A stretch of DNA of 24,268 nucleotides from Actinomycetes bacterium (GTDB lineage: Bacteria; Actinomycetota; Actinomycetes; Propionibacteriales; Propionibacteriaceae): NCBI GenBank assembly GCA_023443125.1, contig JAEZVO010000005.1:1-24268 (forward strand). Reading direction: 5' to 3'. Below are positions 7,004-14,760 of this stretch, in pieces. Every line of letters begins with the position of its first letter. The first letter of the stretch is position 1. The notes below the pieces were generated by a model that did not search any database, had not been told where the DNA came from, and saw nothing but the letters and a program-made list of their open reading frames with translations. The position numbers were made by a program, and so were the translations under genes.

Positions 7004-10000
7004 ACAACGCCGCACGCCGAGGTGCCGGCGTCTCGTCGCTGGAATCCCCCGCGTCGGGTGTTGACGTGCCCCGCACCCGCTCCAGCAGCGAGTACAGCAC
7101 CGGCACGATAATGAGCGTGATCATCGTCGACGCCACCAGTCCGCCGATCACGGTGATGGCCATGGGGCCGGAGACGAAGCTCGACTGATTCGACAGCCCG
7201 AGCGCGGCCGGGATCATGGCCATGATGGTGGCGGCTGCGGTCATGATGATCGGGCGCACGCGGTGTTGCCCGCCGATGAGGATTGCCTTCTCGACGGAGT
7301 ACCCGCGGCGTTGGTATTGGTTCACCAAATCGATGAGGACGATGGCGTTGGTGACGACAATGCCGATCAACATCAAGAACCCGACGAGGCTCGGCATCCC
7401 CAACGGGGTGCTCGACGCCCACAGCGCCACCACCACGCCCACGACGGCAAACGGCACAGACATCAGCAACAGGGCCGGCTGCAGCAGCGACTTGAACTGC
7501 CACACGAGCACCACGTAAATCAGCAAGATCGCGGCCACCATAGCGAGCCCCAGCTGGGTGAACGCCTCGTCGATGTCGGCGGACACACCGCCCATCTTCC
7601 ACGTCGTACCCTCGGGCAGGTCGAGCCCTTCGACGGCCTGCCGCACGTCTTGGGTTACCTCGCGCACGTTGTCCTTGTGCTTCGGCGTGGCCTCGACAGT
7701 GATCGTGCGCACCGAGTTTTCCGTCGATACTGACGGGACGACGTCTACCACTTGCACGTCGGCGATGTCGCTCACGGTGAAGCCGCCCAAGTCGAGCTCG
7801 CTCACCTCCTCGACGGTTTCGATGGACTTCGAGGATTCGACGTGGAGGTCGAGGTCCGTGGTACCGAAGGTTATGGTGCCGATGGGGAAGTCGTTGGTGT
7901 TGCCGGCGATCATGCCAGCCGCCTGCGGGACGGACATGCCGCGCTGGGCGGCGGCATCTTCGCGGATGCGGATGTCTAGCGCGGGGGCGGTGGCTTCGAA
8001 GTCGGAAGCAACGCGCGCAACGGTGCTGAGGTTGGACAGCGCCTGCGTGATCTGCTCGCTCGCCTTCGCACGTCCCTCGTCGTCGAGCCCGGTGACCACC
8101 ACGTCGACGGTGTCGCTACCGAGCATTGACCCGCCCGACTGCACCTCGATCTCACCCGCCGCATCACCTGCTGACGTGGCGTGCTCGTCGAGCACTTGCT
8201 CGATGGCGTCGCCGATGGCTTGCTGGTCGCCGTCGACGGTGGTGGTGATCTGGTAGCGGATCTCGTTCGGCCCGCTGACGCTCATCATGGTTGCCCCGGC
8301 GCCGTTGCCGATGGAGGTCTGGATGCTTTCCACCCCGTCGACGCCTTGCAGCACCTGTTCGGTCTTCTCCGCTGCAGCCAACGACTGCTGCAGCGTGCTG
8401 CCGGCAGGCAGCTCCTGCGAGGCCTGGACAGTGTTCATGCCTGAGCCGCCGAGCAAATTGATCTTCAGTAGTGGCACCAGCGCCACACTCCCCGCAAACA
8501 CCAACCCCGCGAGCACCAGCGTCATGCCGCGATGACCGAGCGCCCAAGCCAACGTCGGGCGGTAGAGCTTGGCCAGCCACCCCGTCGGTGCGTCCTCATC
8601 AGGGTGCTCCATCTTCGACGAGCTACGTCGCCCACGCATGAACCAATACGCCAGCACCGGCACGATGGTGAGTGAGACGAATAGCGATCCGCTGAGCGCA
8701 AGCACAGTGGTGAGCGCGAAGGGGCGGAACAGTTCGCCGGCCATGCCAGGCACGATCGCCATCGGCACAAACACGAGCATGGCCACCAGCGTCGAAGACA
8801 CCACCGCCGCCGCTACCTCGCCCACCGCATCGACGATGGTGTTGAAGCGGGATCGAGACGACGTCGCAAGGTGCCGGGAGATGTTCTCCACCACGACGAT
8901 GGAGTCGTCCACCATGCGCCCGATGGCGAGCATGAGGCCAGCCAGCGACATCATGTTGAGGGTTTCTCCGGTGGCAAGCATCCCGACGAATGCGAACAGC
9001 AGCGACAGTGGGATCGAGATCGCCGTAATCAGCGTCGGTTTCAGCGCCCAGAGAAACACGAAAATCACGACGACGGCGAAGAGCAGCCCCCAGGCACCCT
9101 CGACGGCGAGCCCCTTGATGGACTGCTGAATGTAGGGCGCCTGATCGAAGATGATGTGGAACTGGGTGCCCTCCCCGAGGAGATCCGTGGCCTCCTCCAG
9201 GGTGCTGCTGACCCCATCGGAGATCTCGACGAAGTTGGCGTCGTTGGCAGATGTAATCATGATGGTGACGGATTCGCGGCCATCCGTGCGCGACGCGGAC
9301 TCTTACTTCTTCGCCTTGGGTTCCACCTTGGCGATGTCGTCCAGTTGCACCGGTGAGGCGCCGTCTGCCGCGGGCACGATCACGAGCTTCGCGAAATCAT
9401 CTACATTCTCGAACGCGTTGCCCACCGTGATATCGAGCGTCGAGTTACCGTCGGAGGTCTGCCCGCCGGGCAGCACGACCCCGGCATTGTCAAGAGCGTC
9501 GGTGATGTCCTGCTGGCTCACCTGGTGCTTGCCCATCGCCTCCTCGTCGAGGGAAAGCGCGACGATCTCCTCCGGCGCGCCAAGCACCGTCGCCTGCGCG
9601 ACGCCTGGCACCTGTCCGAGATCGCTGAGCGTGCTGGCTTCCAGCCGACGGGCAAGCTCGGCCATGTCGAGGTCGGAGGAGATTGCGACGATCATGGCGG
9701 GCATATCCCCACTGCCGCCGGACAGCACTTGCGTCGTGGTGCCCTCGGGAAAGTCGTCGCTGATCCGGTTGAGCAGCACTTCCGTCTGCGCCGCTGCCCG
9801 GTAGATATCTGAGCCGTACTCGAGCTCCACCTGCACCATCGACACGCTTGATTGGCTGGTGGTCGAGGTGCCCTCGACGTTGTCGAGCGTGCGGAGCTGG
9901 CGTTCGACGGGGTCGCCAACGGCGTCGGCCATCTGCTCGGAGGTCGCACCTGGGTTGGTGCCGACGACCACGACCATCGGCAGCGACACCGACGGAATCA

Positions 10001-10109
10001 GTTCCTGTCGCAGTGTTGTCGTCGCCAGCGCGCCGAACGCCGTGATGACCACGCACACCAACGCGATGAATGAACGGTTGTGGAGGCTGAGCTGGGGCAA
10101 CCGGCGCAC
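7002..10109 (-). pseudogene. RND efflux permease (AcrB/HAE family) interrupted by one in-frame TAA
   Basis: Translated from a GTG at 10109, the frame reads MRRLPQLSLHNRS and then a typical RND protein of 1036 codons. It has a first transmembrane helix ending in the family segment LRQELIPSVSLP, a porter region, the proton-relay helix with paired aspartates in GRMVDDSIVVVEN, and a second half repeating this plan through LIVPVLYSLLERVR. Codon 269 (9303-9305) is TAA. The same frame continues immediately with ESASRTDGRES and then MITSANDAN, so nothing else is lost. The remaining pieces are 268 codons and, from an internal ATG at 9260, 752 codons without a good ribosome site. RND permeases need the first helix, so the product is probably non-functional unless the stop is a base-call error. 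It would export drugs or lipids by proton antiport. The start is tentative. Confidence 0.85.
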
Positions 10110-10198
10110 GGGCAGACATTTCCACGTCTGAGTAACGTCGGAAGAAAGCGTAGCGTTCGAACGTTCGGTTGATTGGTAACCGACGTAGGATGGCCGGC
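10110..10198. promoter_or_regulatory. Divergent promoter region with a CGTTCGAACG palindrome
   Basis: The space between the divergent RND and hydrolase starts contains a perfect 10-bp palindrome at 10154-10163, followed by a partial direct repeat of its half-site (ACGTTCGG). It could be an operator. No regulator gene is adjacent to support this. Confidence 0.3.
10186..10191 (+). promoter_or_regulatory. Probable -10 box (TAGGAT) of a leaderless hydrolase mRNA
   Basis: TAGGAT is followed by 7 nt and the ATG at 10199. This spacing supports 10199 as the start of both transcript and protein. The AGGA inside the box could alternatively act as a ribosome site. Confidence 0.5.
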
Positions 10199-10912
10199 AT
10201 GGTGAAACCGCTCGTCGTGATGGTGCACGGTACGCACGAATCGAAAGCGGAGTGGGACGGCTACGACGCGCTCCTCCCTGACACGGAGATCCTCGCAATC
10301 GACCTCCCCGGCCACGGCGACGCTACACATCAACGCTGCACCCGGAGCAACGTCCTCGCTGCGTTCGAGAACGCGCTCGTGCAGGCCGAACCTGGCCAGC
10401 CCGTGGTGCTGGTGGGGCACAGCCTGGGCGGTTACTTCTCGGCGCTGTACGCCAACTATCTGGCCGACGAGGGCCGCGACGACCTCGCCGCGCTCGTGCT
10501 CGTGGGCACTACGGCAGACCCGTCGAGTCTCATTGCACTCGGCTACAAGGGGTTTCTGTGGTTGATATCCGCACTCGGGGTGCAGCGCATGACCACCATC
10601 TCGAACGCCTTCTACCGGCTGATCGGCAACAGGGGCGAACTGCCCGGCCAGGAGTCGTACCAGGCACTCGCCGACGGGTGGCGCGTCGTATTCGACGAGT
10701 GCGGCCCGGCCAATCTGCGCGACGTCCAGTGCTCCGTCGTGCTCGTCAACGGGCAGTTCGACCAGATGCGCGTGCACGCCAAGCGGTTCGCCAACCAAGC
10801 GTCGCATGTGTCGGCGCATGTGCTGCGCGGAGCCACGCACCAACTGCCCAAGACGCATCCGGCGGAGCTGGCGGCGATCATCGATGGCGCCGTCGCCGAG
10901 GTACGTAACTGA
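10199..10912 (+). CDS. Alpha/beta-hydrolase fold protein
   Basis: This protein of about 237 aa has the full alpha/beta-hydrolase plan. It has an oxyanion strand with VMVHGTHES, the nucleophile elbow GHSLGG with Ser75, a likely acid Asp188 in NGQFDQM, and the catalytic His214 in GATHQLP. A helical lid region lies at about residues 110-160. No signal peptide is seen, so it is probably cytoplasmic. The substrate is not predictable. An in-frame TTG at 10169 and an ATG at 10190 extend the frame upstream. I prefer 10199, giving MVKPLVVMVHG, because of the TAGGAT box. It converges with the kinase gene, with only 6 bp between stops. Confidence 0.85.
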   Translation: MVKPLVVMVHGTHESKAEWDGYDALLPDTEILAIDLPGHGDATHQRCTRSNVLAAFENALVQAEPGQPVVLVGHSLGGYFSALYANYLADEGRDDLAALVLVGTTADPSSLIALGYKGFLWLISALGVQRMTTISNAFYRLIGNRGELPGQESYQALADGWRVVFDECGPANLRDVQCSVVLVNGQFDQMRVHAKRFANQASHVSAHVLRGATHQLPKTHPAELAAIIDGAVAEVRN

Positions 10913-10918
10913 GCTGCG

Positions 10919-11917
10919 CTACGTCACCAGCAGCAGCACCAGCGCCACCGCGAGGAGCACAGCGCCCGCGCCGATCACGATCAGTGGACCCTTCGACGCG
11001 GGCTTCGCAGGCGAAGCCGGCAGTACGACGGTGGGTTCCGCAGGCGGTTCGGGCGACTGCACCGGCGTGGGGTCCGGGTCGTCGAGCGCCAGCTGGTCGA
11101 ACACCTCGAACGGTTCCCCATTCGCGACGGTGTACCCCGCGCGATGCGCGACCTCGGCGAGGCTTCGTCGGGCTTCCTGGGCGGCATCGATGCGGGCTGC
11201 GGGGTTGTCGCTGGTGAGCCCGAGAATGGCGCGCTGCAGGGGAGGGGGTAGCGGCCGGGAGGTGATGCGCTGCCGGGCCTCAGCGAGGACGTCGACGGAT
11301 TTCGCCTCGGGGTTCAGCATGCGCAGCGCGACGATGCCCGCAGCGTAGAGGTCCGCCGACGGTGCGGGCGCGGCGCCTTCGAGCGCCTCGGGTGGAACGT
11401 AGCCGGGTGTGCCGTGGATGAACCCGATTTCGGTGAAGCGGGGGTCGTCGGCGCGAAGGGCCGTGCCGAAGTCGCCCAATCTGAGGTGCGGTCGGCCGGT
11501 GCCGGTGGGTTCGAGCAGGATGTTCGCGGGCTTCACGTCGCGGTGAATCCAGCCCGCATCGTGCACGTGTGTGATGCCGTCGAGCAGCTGGTAGAGGCAG
11601 GTGGCGACGAGTTCTGGTGAGAAGGCACCGTGGTCGCTGAGCGCGGATTCGAGCGTGCCGCCGCGCACGAGCGGCATGGCGATGGCGACGCCGTCGTCCT
11701 CTGCAGCCCAACCGTATGGCGTAGCCAGATGGGGGTGATCCAGCTGCACGCCTTGTTCGCGCACGAACCGCAGCAGCTCCCCGGAGTCTTTCTGACGGAG
11801 CACTTTGGCCGCGCACTCGGAGTTTCGCCGACGGTCTACCGCGCGCCAGATCGATCCCGTCGCGCCCGACGCGATGTGCTCGAGCAGTTCGAATCGTCCT
11901 GCAATTACCTGACCCAC
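10919..11917 (-). CDS. Membrane-anchored Ser/Thr protein kinase (PknB-like, short)
   Basis: This 332-aa protein has an N-terminal Hanks-type kinase domain. The glycine loop reads IASGATGSIW, where the first glycine of GxGxxG is replaced by Ala16. The ATP lysine is Lys38 in ECAAKVL, the catalytic loop is IHRDVKPANILL with Asp127, the metal site is DFG 149-151, and the P+1 region is GTPGYVPPEAL. A Pro-rich linker follows at about residues 275-305, then one transmembrane helix at about 308-331 ends the protein with no extracellular sensor domain. It should phosphorylate Ser/Thr on cytoplasmic targets. The GTG start follows TAGGCT by 6 nt. The missing PASTA or other sensor is unusual for the PknB type but common in shorter actinobacterial kinases. 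Confidence 0.92.
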   Translation of the reverse strand: MGQVIAGRFELLEHIASGATGSIWRAVDRRRNSECAAKVLRQKDSGELLRFVREQGVQLDHPHLATPYGWAAEDDGVAIAMPLVRGGTLESALSDHGAFSPELVATCLYQLLDGITHVHDAGWIHRDVKPANILLEPTGTGRPHLRLGDFGTALRADDPRFTEIGFIHGTPGYVPPEALEGAAPAPSADLYAAGIVALRMLNPEAKSVDVLAEARQRITSRPLPPPLQRAILGLTSDNPAARIDAAQEARRSLAEVAHRAGYTVANGEPFEVFDQLALDDPDPTPVQSPEPPAEPTVVLPASPAKPASKGPLIVIGAGAVLLAVALVLLLVT

Positions 11918-11923
11918 CGCTCC

Positions 11924-11929
11924 AGCCTA
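11924..11929 (-). promoter_or_regulatory. Probable -10 box (TAGGCT) of a leaderless kinase mRNA
   Basis: TAGGCT is followed by 6 nt and the GTG at 11917. The box lies inside the nominal reading frame of the truncated regulator upstream, which suggests that the kinase brought its own promoter. Confidence 0.55.
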
Positions 11930-11933
11930 GGTG

Positions 11934-12842
11934 TAGTTCGTCAGTGATCTCTGCTTTTCTGTAGTCCGGTGTGGTCTGGAACAGCCGGATCACGAACATG
12001 TGGTTGGTAAGTCCCAGCTTGGTGAAGTTGAGATGGAAGAGTGGCAAAACTGTGCGCTTACGCTCCACGATTCCCTCGATGCCGGCCTGCATTTCTTTCG
12101 CATCGAGACCGGAAATGTCGGCAAGCACCTTGTAGTCGTAGTAGTCCTTCATGGGACGCTTGGTGTTGAGGGCCTCAAACACATTGAGGTCGGTGAGATC
12201 CATCAGGTCTTGTCGCTCTGCAAGTTGCTCGAGCTGTCCGTCGGCCCAGACGCTTTCTGCATAGCCGTCGCCAGCGACGTCCCAAAGGTTGACGTTCGAT
12301 TCCCGAATGTCTCTTCTGATTGGGGCTAGTTGGACCCACTCAACTTCGGGATTGTGTTTCCATGGCTCGATGACATCCCAAAGGAGATTGTCAAGAACCC
12401 GCATGTGGTTTCCGTTAAAAAAATCGAAATCTCCGGTACTGCGATAACCGGTGCAGATGTCATCCTTTTCTTGGAACCAGTCCGAGAGTTTGGTTTTCGC
12501 GGGTTCAGGGGTTCCCTCCCGAAGCTTGACGAACCAGTAGTGGAGGCCCCATCCGCTCACCTGTGTGGCAGGGTTCATCACGAACATGATTAGGCGTTCG
12601 TCGTACATACGACGAATACGTTCAGCGACCTCTTCTGGAGAGATTCCTACGTGTTTGCCAACCCACTTCAGATTGAATACGTCGGGGCGGATTTGGTACG
12701 AGCTCTTTGCGACGTTGTAGGCCGCAAGTTCGTTTGCGTCGAGAGCGTCTACGCCGGGTTCGAGAAACCCTATTCCTCGTGGGGCGAAGAAATAGTTGCG
12801 CAGCCAAGCTTGTTGGTCGTCGGTGCCTAGCATGTATGGCAC
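11934..12842 (-). pseudogene. Tandem Lrp/AsnC-like regulator, 3' end missing
   Basis: The frame starts at a GTG at 12842 (or an ATG at 12833) and gives about 303 residues of coherent protein. Residues 35-92 look like a winged helix (ISPEEVAERIRRMYDERLI). They are followed by a ligand-type RAM-like domain at about 100-185, then a second winged helix at about 225-270 and the start of a second RAM-like domain (NHMFVIRLFQTTPDYRKAE). After about 11934 the frame only continues by running through the kinase gene in the wrong frame to a stop at 11280. The second effector domain therefore ends after about 25 residues instead of about 90. The region is visibly less GC-rich than its flanks, suggesting acquisition. 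The family assignment comes from pattern alone. If the protein works in truncated form, 11280 would be its formal stop. Confidence 0.6.
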
Positions 12843-12880
12843 CGCAGAATCTGATTTGGTTATGAGACTCCGATGTCCAT

Positions 12881-12974
12881 GCCTCGGTTCGCGCCGAGGC
12901 GCTCACCGTCCGGATTGAGGCATCCGGGTAAGGACGGTCAGGACCCGGAGGCCTGCCAACGCCTATGTAGGCAG
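12881..12974 (-). promoter_or_regulatory. Candidate structured 5' leader RNA upstream of the Lrp-like gene
   Basis: The 255-bp gap between the Lrp-like gene and the histidine phosphatase is densely structured. The stems are GCCTCGG/CCGAGGC (12881-12900), CCGGAT/ATCCGG (12910-12927) inside ACCGT/ACGGT (12905-12938), and CTGCC/GGCAG (12953-12974). CCGGGT (12924-12929) can instead pair with ACCCGG (12943-12948), which excludes the central hairpin. Mutually exclusive helices before a gene suggest a switch or attenuator. I found no match to a riboswitch consensus I know. The strand is inferred from the downstream gene. Confidence 0.4.
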
Positions 12975-13083
12975 TATTTAGGTCTTGCGATCTAGTGTAG
13001 TCCATGCTATGGGGAAATACTAGGGTTTGTAGTACTCGCTGCTGGTCGCTTGACGTGAGGATGTCGAGTGGGTCTCCCAAGCG

Positions 13084-13089
13084 TAGGGT
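13084..13089 (+). promoter_or_regulatory. Possible -10 box (TAGGGT) for the histidine phosphatase gene
   Basis: TAGGGT lies 8 nt before the ATG at 13098, close to the leaderless spacing of its neighbours. It favours the internal ATG over the upstream GTG at 13068. Confidence 0.4.
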
Positions 13090-13097
13090 TTCATCTC

Positions 13098-13649
13098 ATG
13101 GAGCTCTACTTGATTCGCCACGGTGAATCCACCTGGAACGTGGAAGGGCGGGTGCAGGGCCAGACCATGCAGGTGCCGCTCACCGCGCTCGGTGAGGCGC
13201 AGGCAGCCCAGGCCGCGGAGGAGCTCCTGGGGGAGAGCATCGTCGCGATTTGGTCGAGTGATCAGCTTCGCGCCCAGCACACGGCTCGCATCATCGGTGA
13301 GCGGTTAGGGGTTTCACCGCGCTGGACGGCGCTCTTGCGTGAGCAGGGGTTGGGGGAGTTGGAGGGGAAGCTCACCAAGGAGCTCCACCCAGAGCCCACG
13401 CCGCCGGGGCAGCACATCTCTGAGGTGGCATGGGGCGGGGGAGAGTCGATCCGCGACGTGCACCGTCGGCTCCAGGAGTTGTGTGCGTTGTTGTGCGACG
13501 AGCACGGACCGGACGACCGCGTCGCGCTCGTCTCGCACGGCGACACGATTCGCGTGCTGCTCGCCGTGTTGCAGGGGACGGGTCATCGCGACGTGGATTG
13601 GGTGCCGATCGCGAACGGCAGCGTGACGCGTGTGCGATGGGATGGGTGA
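13098..13649 (+). CDS. Histidine phosphatase family protein (phosphoglycerate mutase-like)
   Basis: This 183-aa protein begins MELYLIRHGESTWN, the RHG signature with the phosphorylated His8. The second catalytic histidine lies in ALVSHGDTIRVLL near residue 150. The segment LREQGLGELEGK between them is typical of the cofactor-dependent mutase/phosphatase branch. Lack of the longer glycolytic-mutase insertions suggests a broad phosphatase rather than the glycolytic enzyme. An in-frame GTG at 13068 would add ten unconserved residues, so I start at 13098. Its stop abuts the stop of the convergent thioesterase gene with no spacer. The substrate is unknown. Confidence 0.88.
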   Translation: MELYLIRHGESTWNVEGRVQGQTMQVPLTALGEAQAAQAAEELLGESIVAIWSSDQLRAQHTARIIGERLGVSPRWTALLREQGLGELEGKLTKELHPEPTPPGQHISEVAWGGGESIRDVHRRLQELCALLCDEHGPDDRVALVSHGDTIRVLLAVLQGTGHRDVDWVPIANGSVTRVRWDG

Positions 13650-14120
13650 TTAGTCGACGAAGTGGTCCTCGTCGATGGTTGCTTCGAGCGGCTCGGCGTC
13701 ATGGGCTCGGCGGGCGACGAGGCGCCGCGGCAAGCGATCGCGCTTGTAGGTGACGGTGGAGTAGCCGTGCGGTTTGGGTTCGCCGTTTTCGTCGAGTGCC
13801 ACCATGACAATTCTGTCGATGGTGATGATCTTCTCCCCGGTGAACACGTTGCGTACCACGGCTTTGAGGGTGAGGCTGGTGGTGCCCCAGTGCACGACGG
13901 CGAGTCCCATCTCGATGATGTCGCCTTCGCGAGCGGAGGAGACGAAGTTGATCTCGCTCATGAATTTCGTGACGGTGCGCTCATTGCCCAGCTGGATGAT
14001 GGCGTAGATGGCTGCTTCCTCGTCGACCCAGCGCAGCAAGCTGCCCCCGAAGAGGCTCTGGTTGGCGTTGAGGTCTTCAGGCTTCACCCATTTGCGGGAA
14101 TGGAAATTCATATTCGGCAC
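13650..14120 (-). CDS. Acyl-CoA thioesterase (hotdog fold, YciA/BFIT-like)
   Basis: This protein of about 156 aa should hydrolyse acyl-CoA to fatty acid and CoA. The N-terminal segment MNFHSRKWVKPEDLN, followed by FGGSLLRWVDEEAAIYA, is characteristic of the hotdog acyl-CoA hydrolase family. Here the central hotdog helix carries the conserved acidic residues. The middle strands contain VTKFMSEINFVSSAREGD, also typical. It is a single hotdog domain, so it probably oligomerises. The start is either a GTG at 14120 or an ATG at 14111. I use the GTG because a TACGAT box sits 6 nt before it, as in the other leaderless genes here, but the ATG begins exactly at the conserved MNFH. It is convergent with the phosphatase gene. 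Confidence 0.88.
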   Translation of the reverse strand: MPNMNFHSRKWVKPEDLNANQSLFGGSLLRWVDEEAAIYAIIQLGNERTVTKFMSEINFVSSAREGDIIEMGLAVVHWGTTSLTLKAVVRNVFTGEKIITIDRIVMVALDENGEPKPHGYSTVTYKRDRLPRRLVARRAHDAEPLEATIDEDHFVD

Positions 14121-14126
14121 GCCCCG

Positions 14127-14132
14127 ATCGTA
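14127..14132 (-). promoter_or_regulatory. Possible -10 box (TACGAT) for the thioesterase gene
   Basis: TACGAT on the minus strand lies 6 nt before the GTG at 14120 and matches TANNNT. Confidence 0.4.
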
Positions 14133-14150
14133 GCCGCTACGCGCACCGGT

Positions 14151-14481
14151 GATTGGGTAGCGCCTGTAGGGCGCGTATCGAATCCTGCTTGGTCCCGGTG
14201 GTTGAGTAGCGAGCGGAGCTCGCGTATCGAAACCACATGGGCCAGATGATTTCGACTCGCGGGTTGCACCCGCGGCTCAATCATCGGGGCTGGGGAGCTC
14301 GCCGCCTTGACGGTTGAGTAGCCCACGAAGTGGGCGTATCGAAACCGGCACTGCATCTCGATACGCAGCTTCGCTGCTACTCGTCGGTCGGGTGTCGGCG
14401 CACGGTGGTTGAGTAGCGCCCGTAGGGCGTGTATCGAAACCTCGCTGCGTCTCGATACGGCGGCTGCGCCGCCTACTCGAC
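14151..14481. repeat. Cluster of seven REP-like hairpin units with covarying stems
   Basis: The unit reads GGTTGAGTAGC, then a short stem with a three-base loop, then GTATCGAAACC. Forward copies lie at 14151-14184, 14200-14234, 14312-14346 and 14407-14441. Inverted copies lie at 14356-14382 and 14450-14481, and a diverged inverted one at 14251-14280. The stems differ between copies yet always pair, for example GCGAGC/GCTCGC, GCCCAC/GTGGGC and GCGCCC/GGGCGT. The loops are GGA, GAA, GTA or GCA. Similar palindromic repeats are widespread in actinobacterial intergenic DNA. No gene is supported in this 14121-14513 stretch. Confidence 0.9.
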
Positions 14482-14513
14482 GATCGGGTGAGCGGCGGCT
14501 CAATGGGCGGGAG

Positions 14514-14566
14514 TGGTCGGGGCGACAGGACTCGAACCTGCGGTCTCCTGCTCCCAAAGCAGGCGC
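14514..14566 (-). other. 3' half of a tRNA-Pro(TGG) gene: probable attachment site (att) of an integrated element
   Basis: On the minus strand this holds the anticodon stem-loop CCTGC-TTTGGGA-GCAGG with anticodon TGG, the variable loop, a T arm with TTCGAGT, the acceptor 3' strand CGCCCCG, the discriminator A and an encoded CCA. Upstream of the anticodon stem only GCGC of the D arm remains. The next 30 nt do not contain the acceptor 5' strand CGGGGCG or a D loop. Tyrosine recombinases of integrative elements and phages commonly use the 3' half of tRNA genes, leaving such a displaced fragment at one junction. It is not expected to give a functional tRNA. Confidence 0.8.
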
Positions 14567-14760
14567 AATGCCTAGTCAGGCCGCGACGGACACAGTCCAC
14601 GGACACAAGTTGTACACAGATGTGTACGTGATTCTTGGCTTTTTGTCCCCGGTGCGAGGTCGGTCGACGGAGGCGGCCGCCCTTAAGAAGCCCCGAGGTC
14701 GAGTTTGAAAATGCTCGTGAGATAGTTGGCTTGAGCTTGAGCTTGCGCGCAGGAGTAACG
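14567..14760. promoter_or_regulatory. Element end and leader region before the lipoprotein gene
   Basis: No gene is supported here. The stretch begins with AATGCCTAGTCAG (14567-14579), which recurs inverted at 16258-16270. It also has a direct repeat GGACACA (14588-14594 and 14601-14607) and a perfect dyad GTACACA-GA-TGTGTAC (14612-14627). These could bind the recombinase or a regulator. Confidence 0.35.

Noticed and set aside
9303..9305. Recoding of the RND stop codon (selenocysteine or pyrrolysine)
   Set aside because: The codon is TAA, which neither system uses, and no insertion element is visible.
11280..11933. C-terminal 217 codons of the nominal 520-aa frame
   Set aside because: This part is the kinase gene read in the wrong frame and is Arg-rich nonsense, so I end the regulator remnant near 11934.
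12905..12948. Guanidine-III riboswitch (similar pseudoknot layout)
   Set aside because: The helix-pseudoknot order is reminiscent, but the conserved loop bases of that class as I recall them are absent.
14151..14481. CRISPR array
   Set aside because: Units occur in both orientations with unequal spacing and self-complementary interiors, and there are no cas genes.
14514..14600. Complete tRNA gene
   Set aside because: Only the 3' half is present. No 5' acceptor strand complementary to CGCCCCG and no D loop follow.
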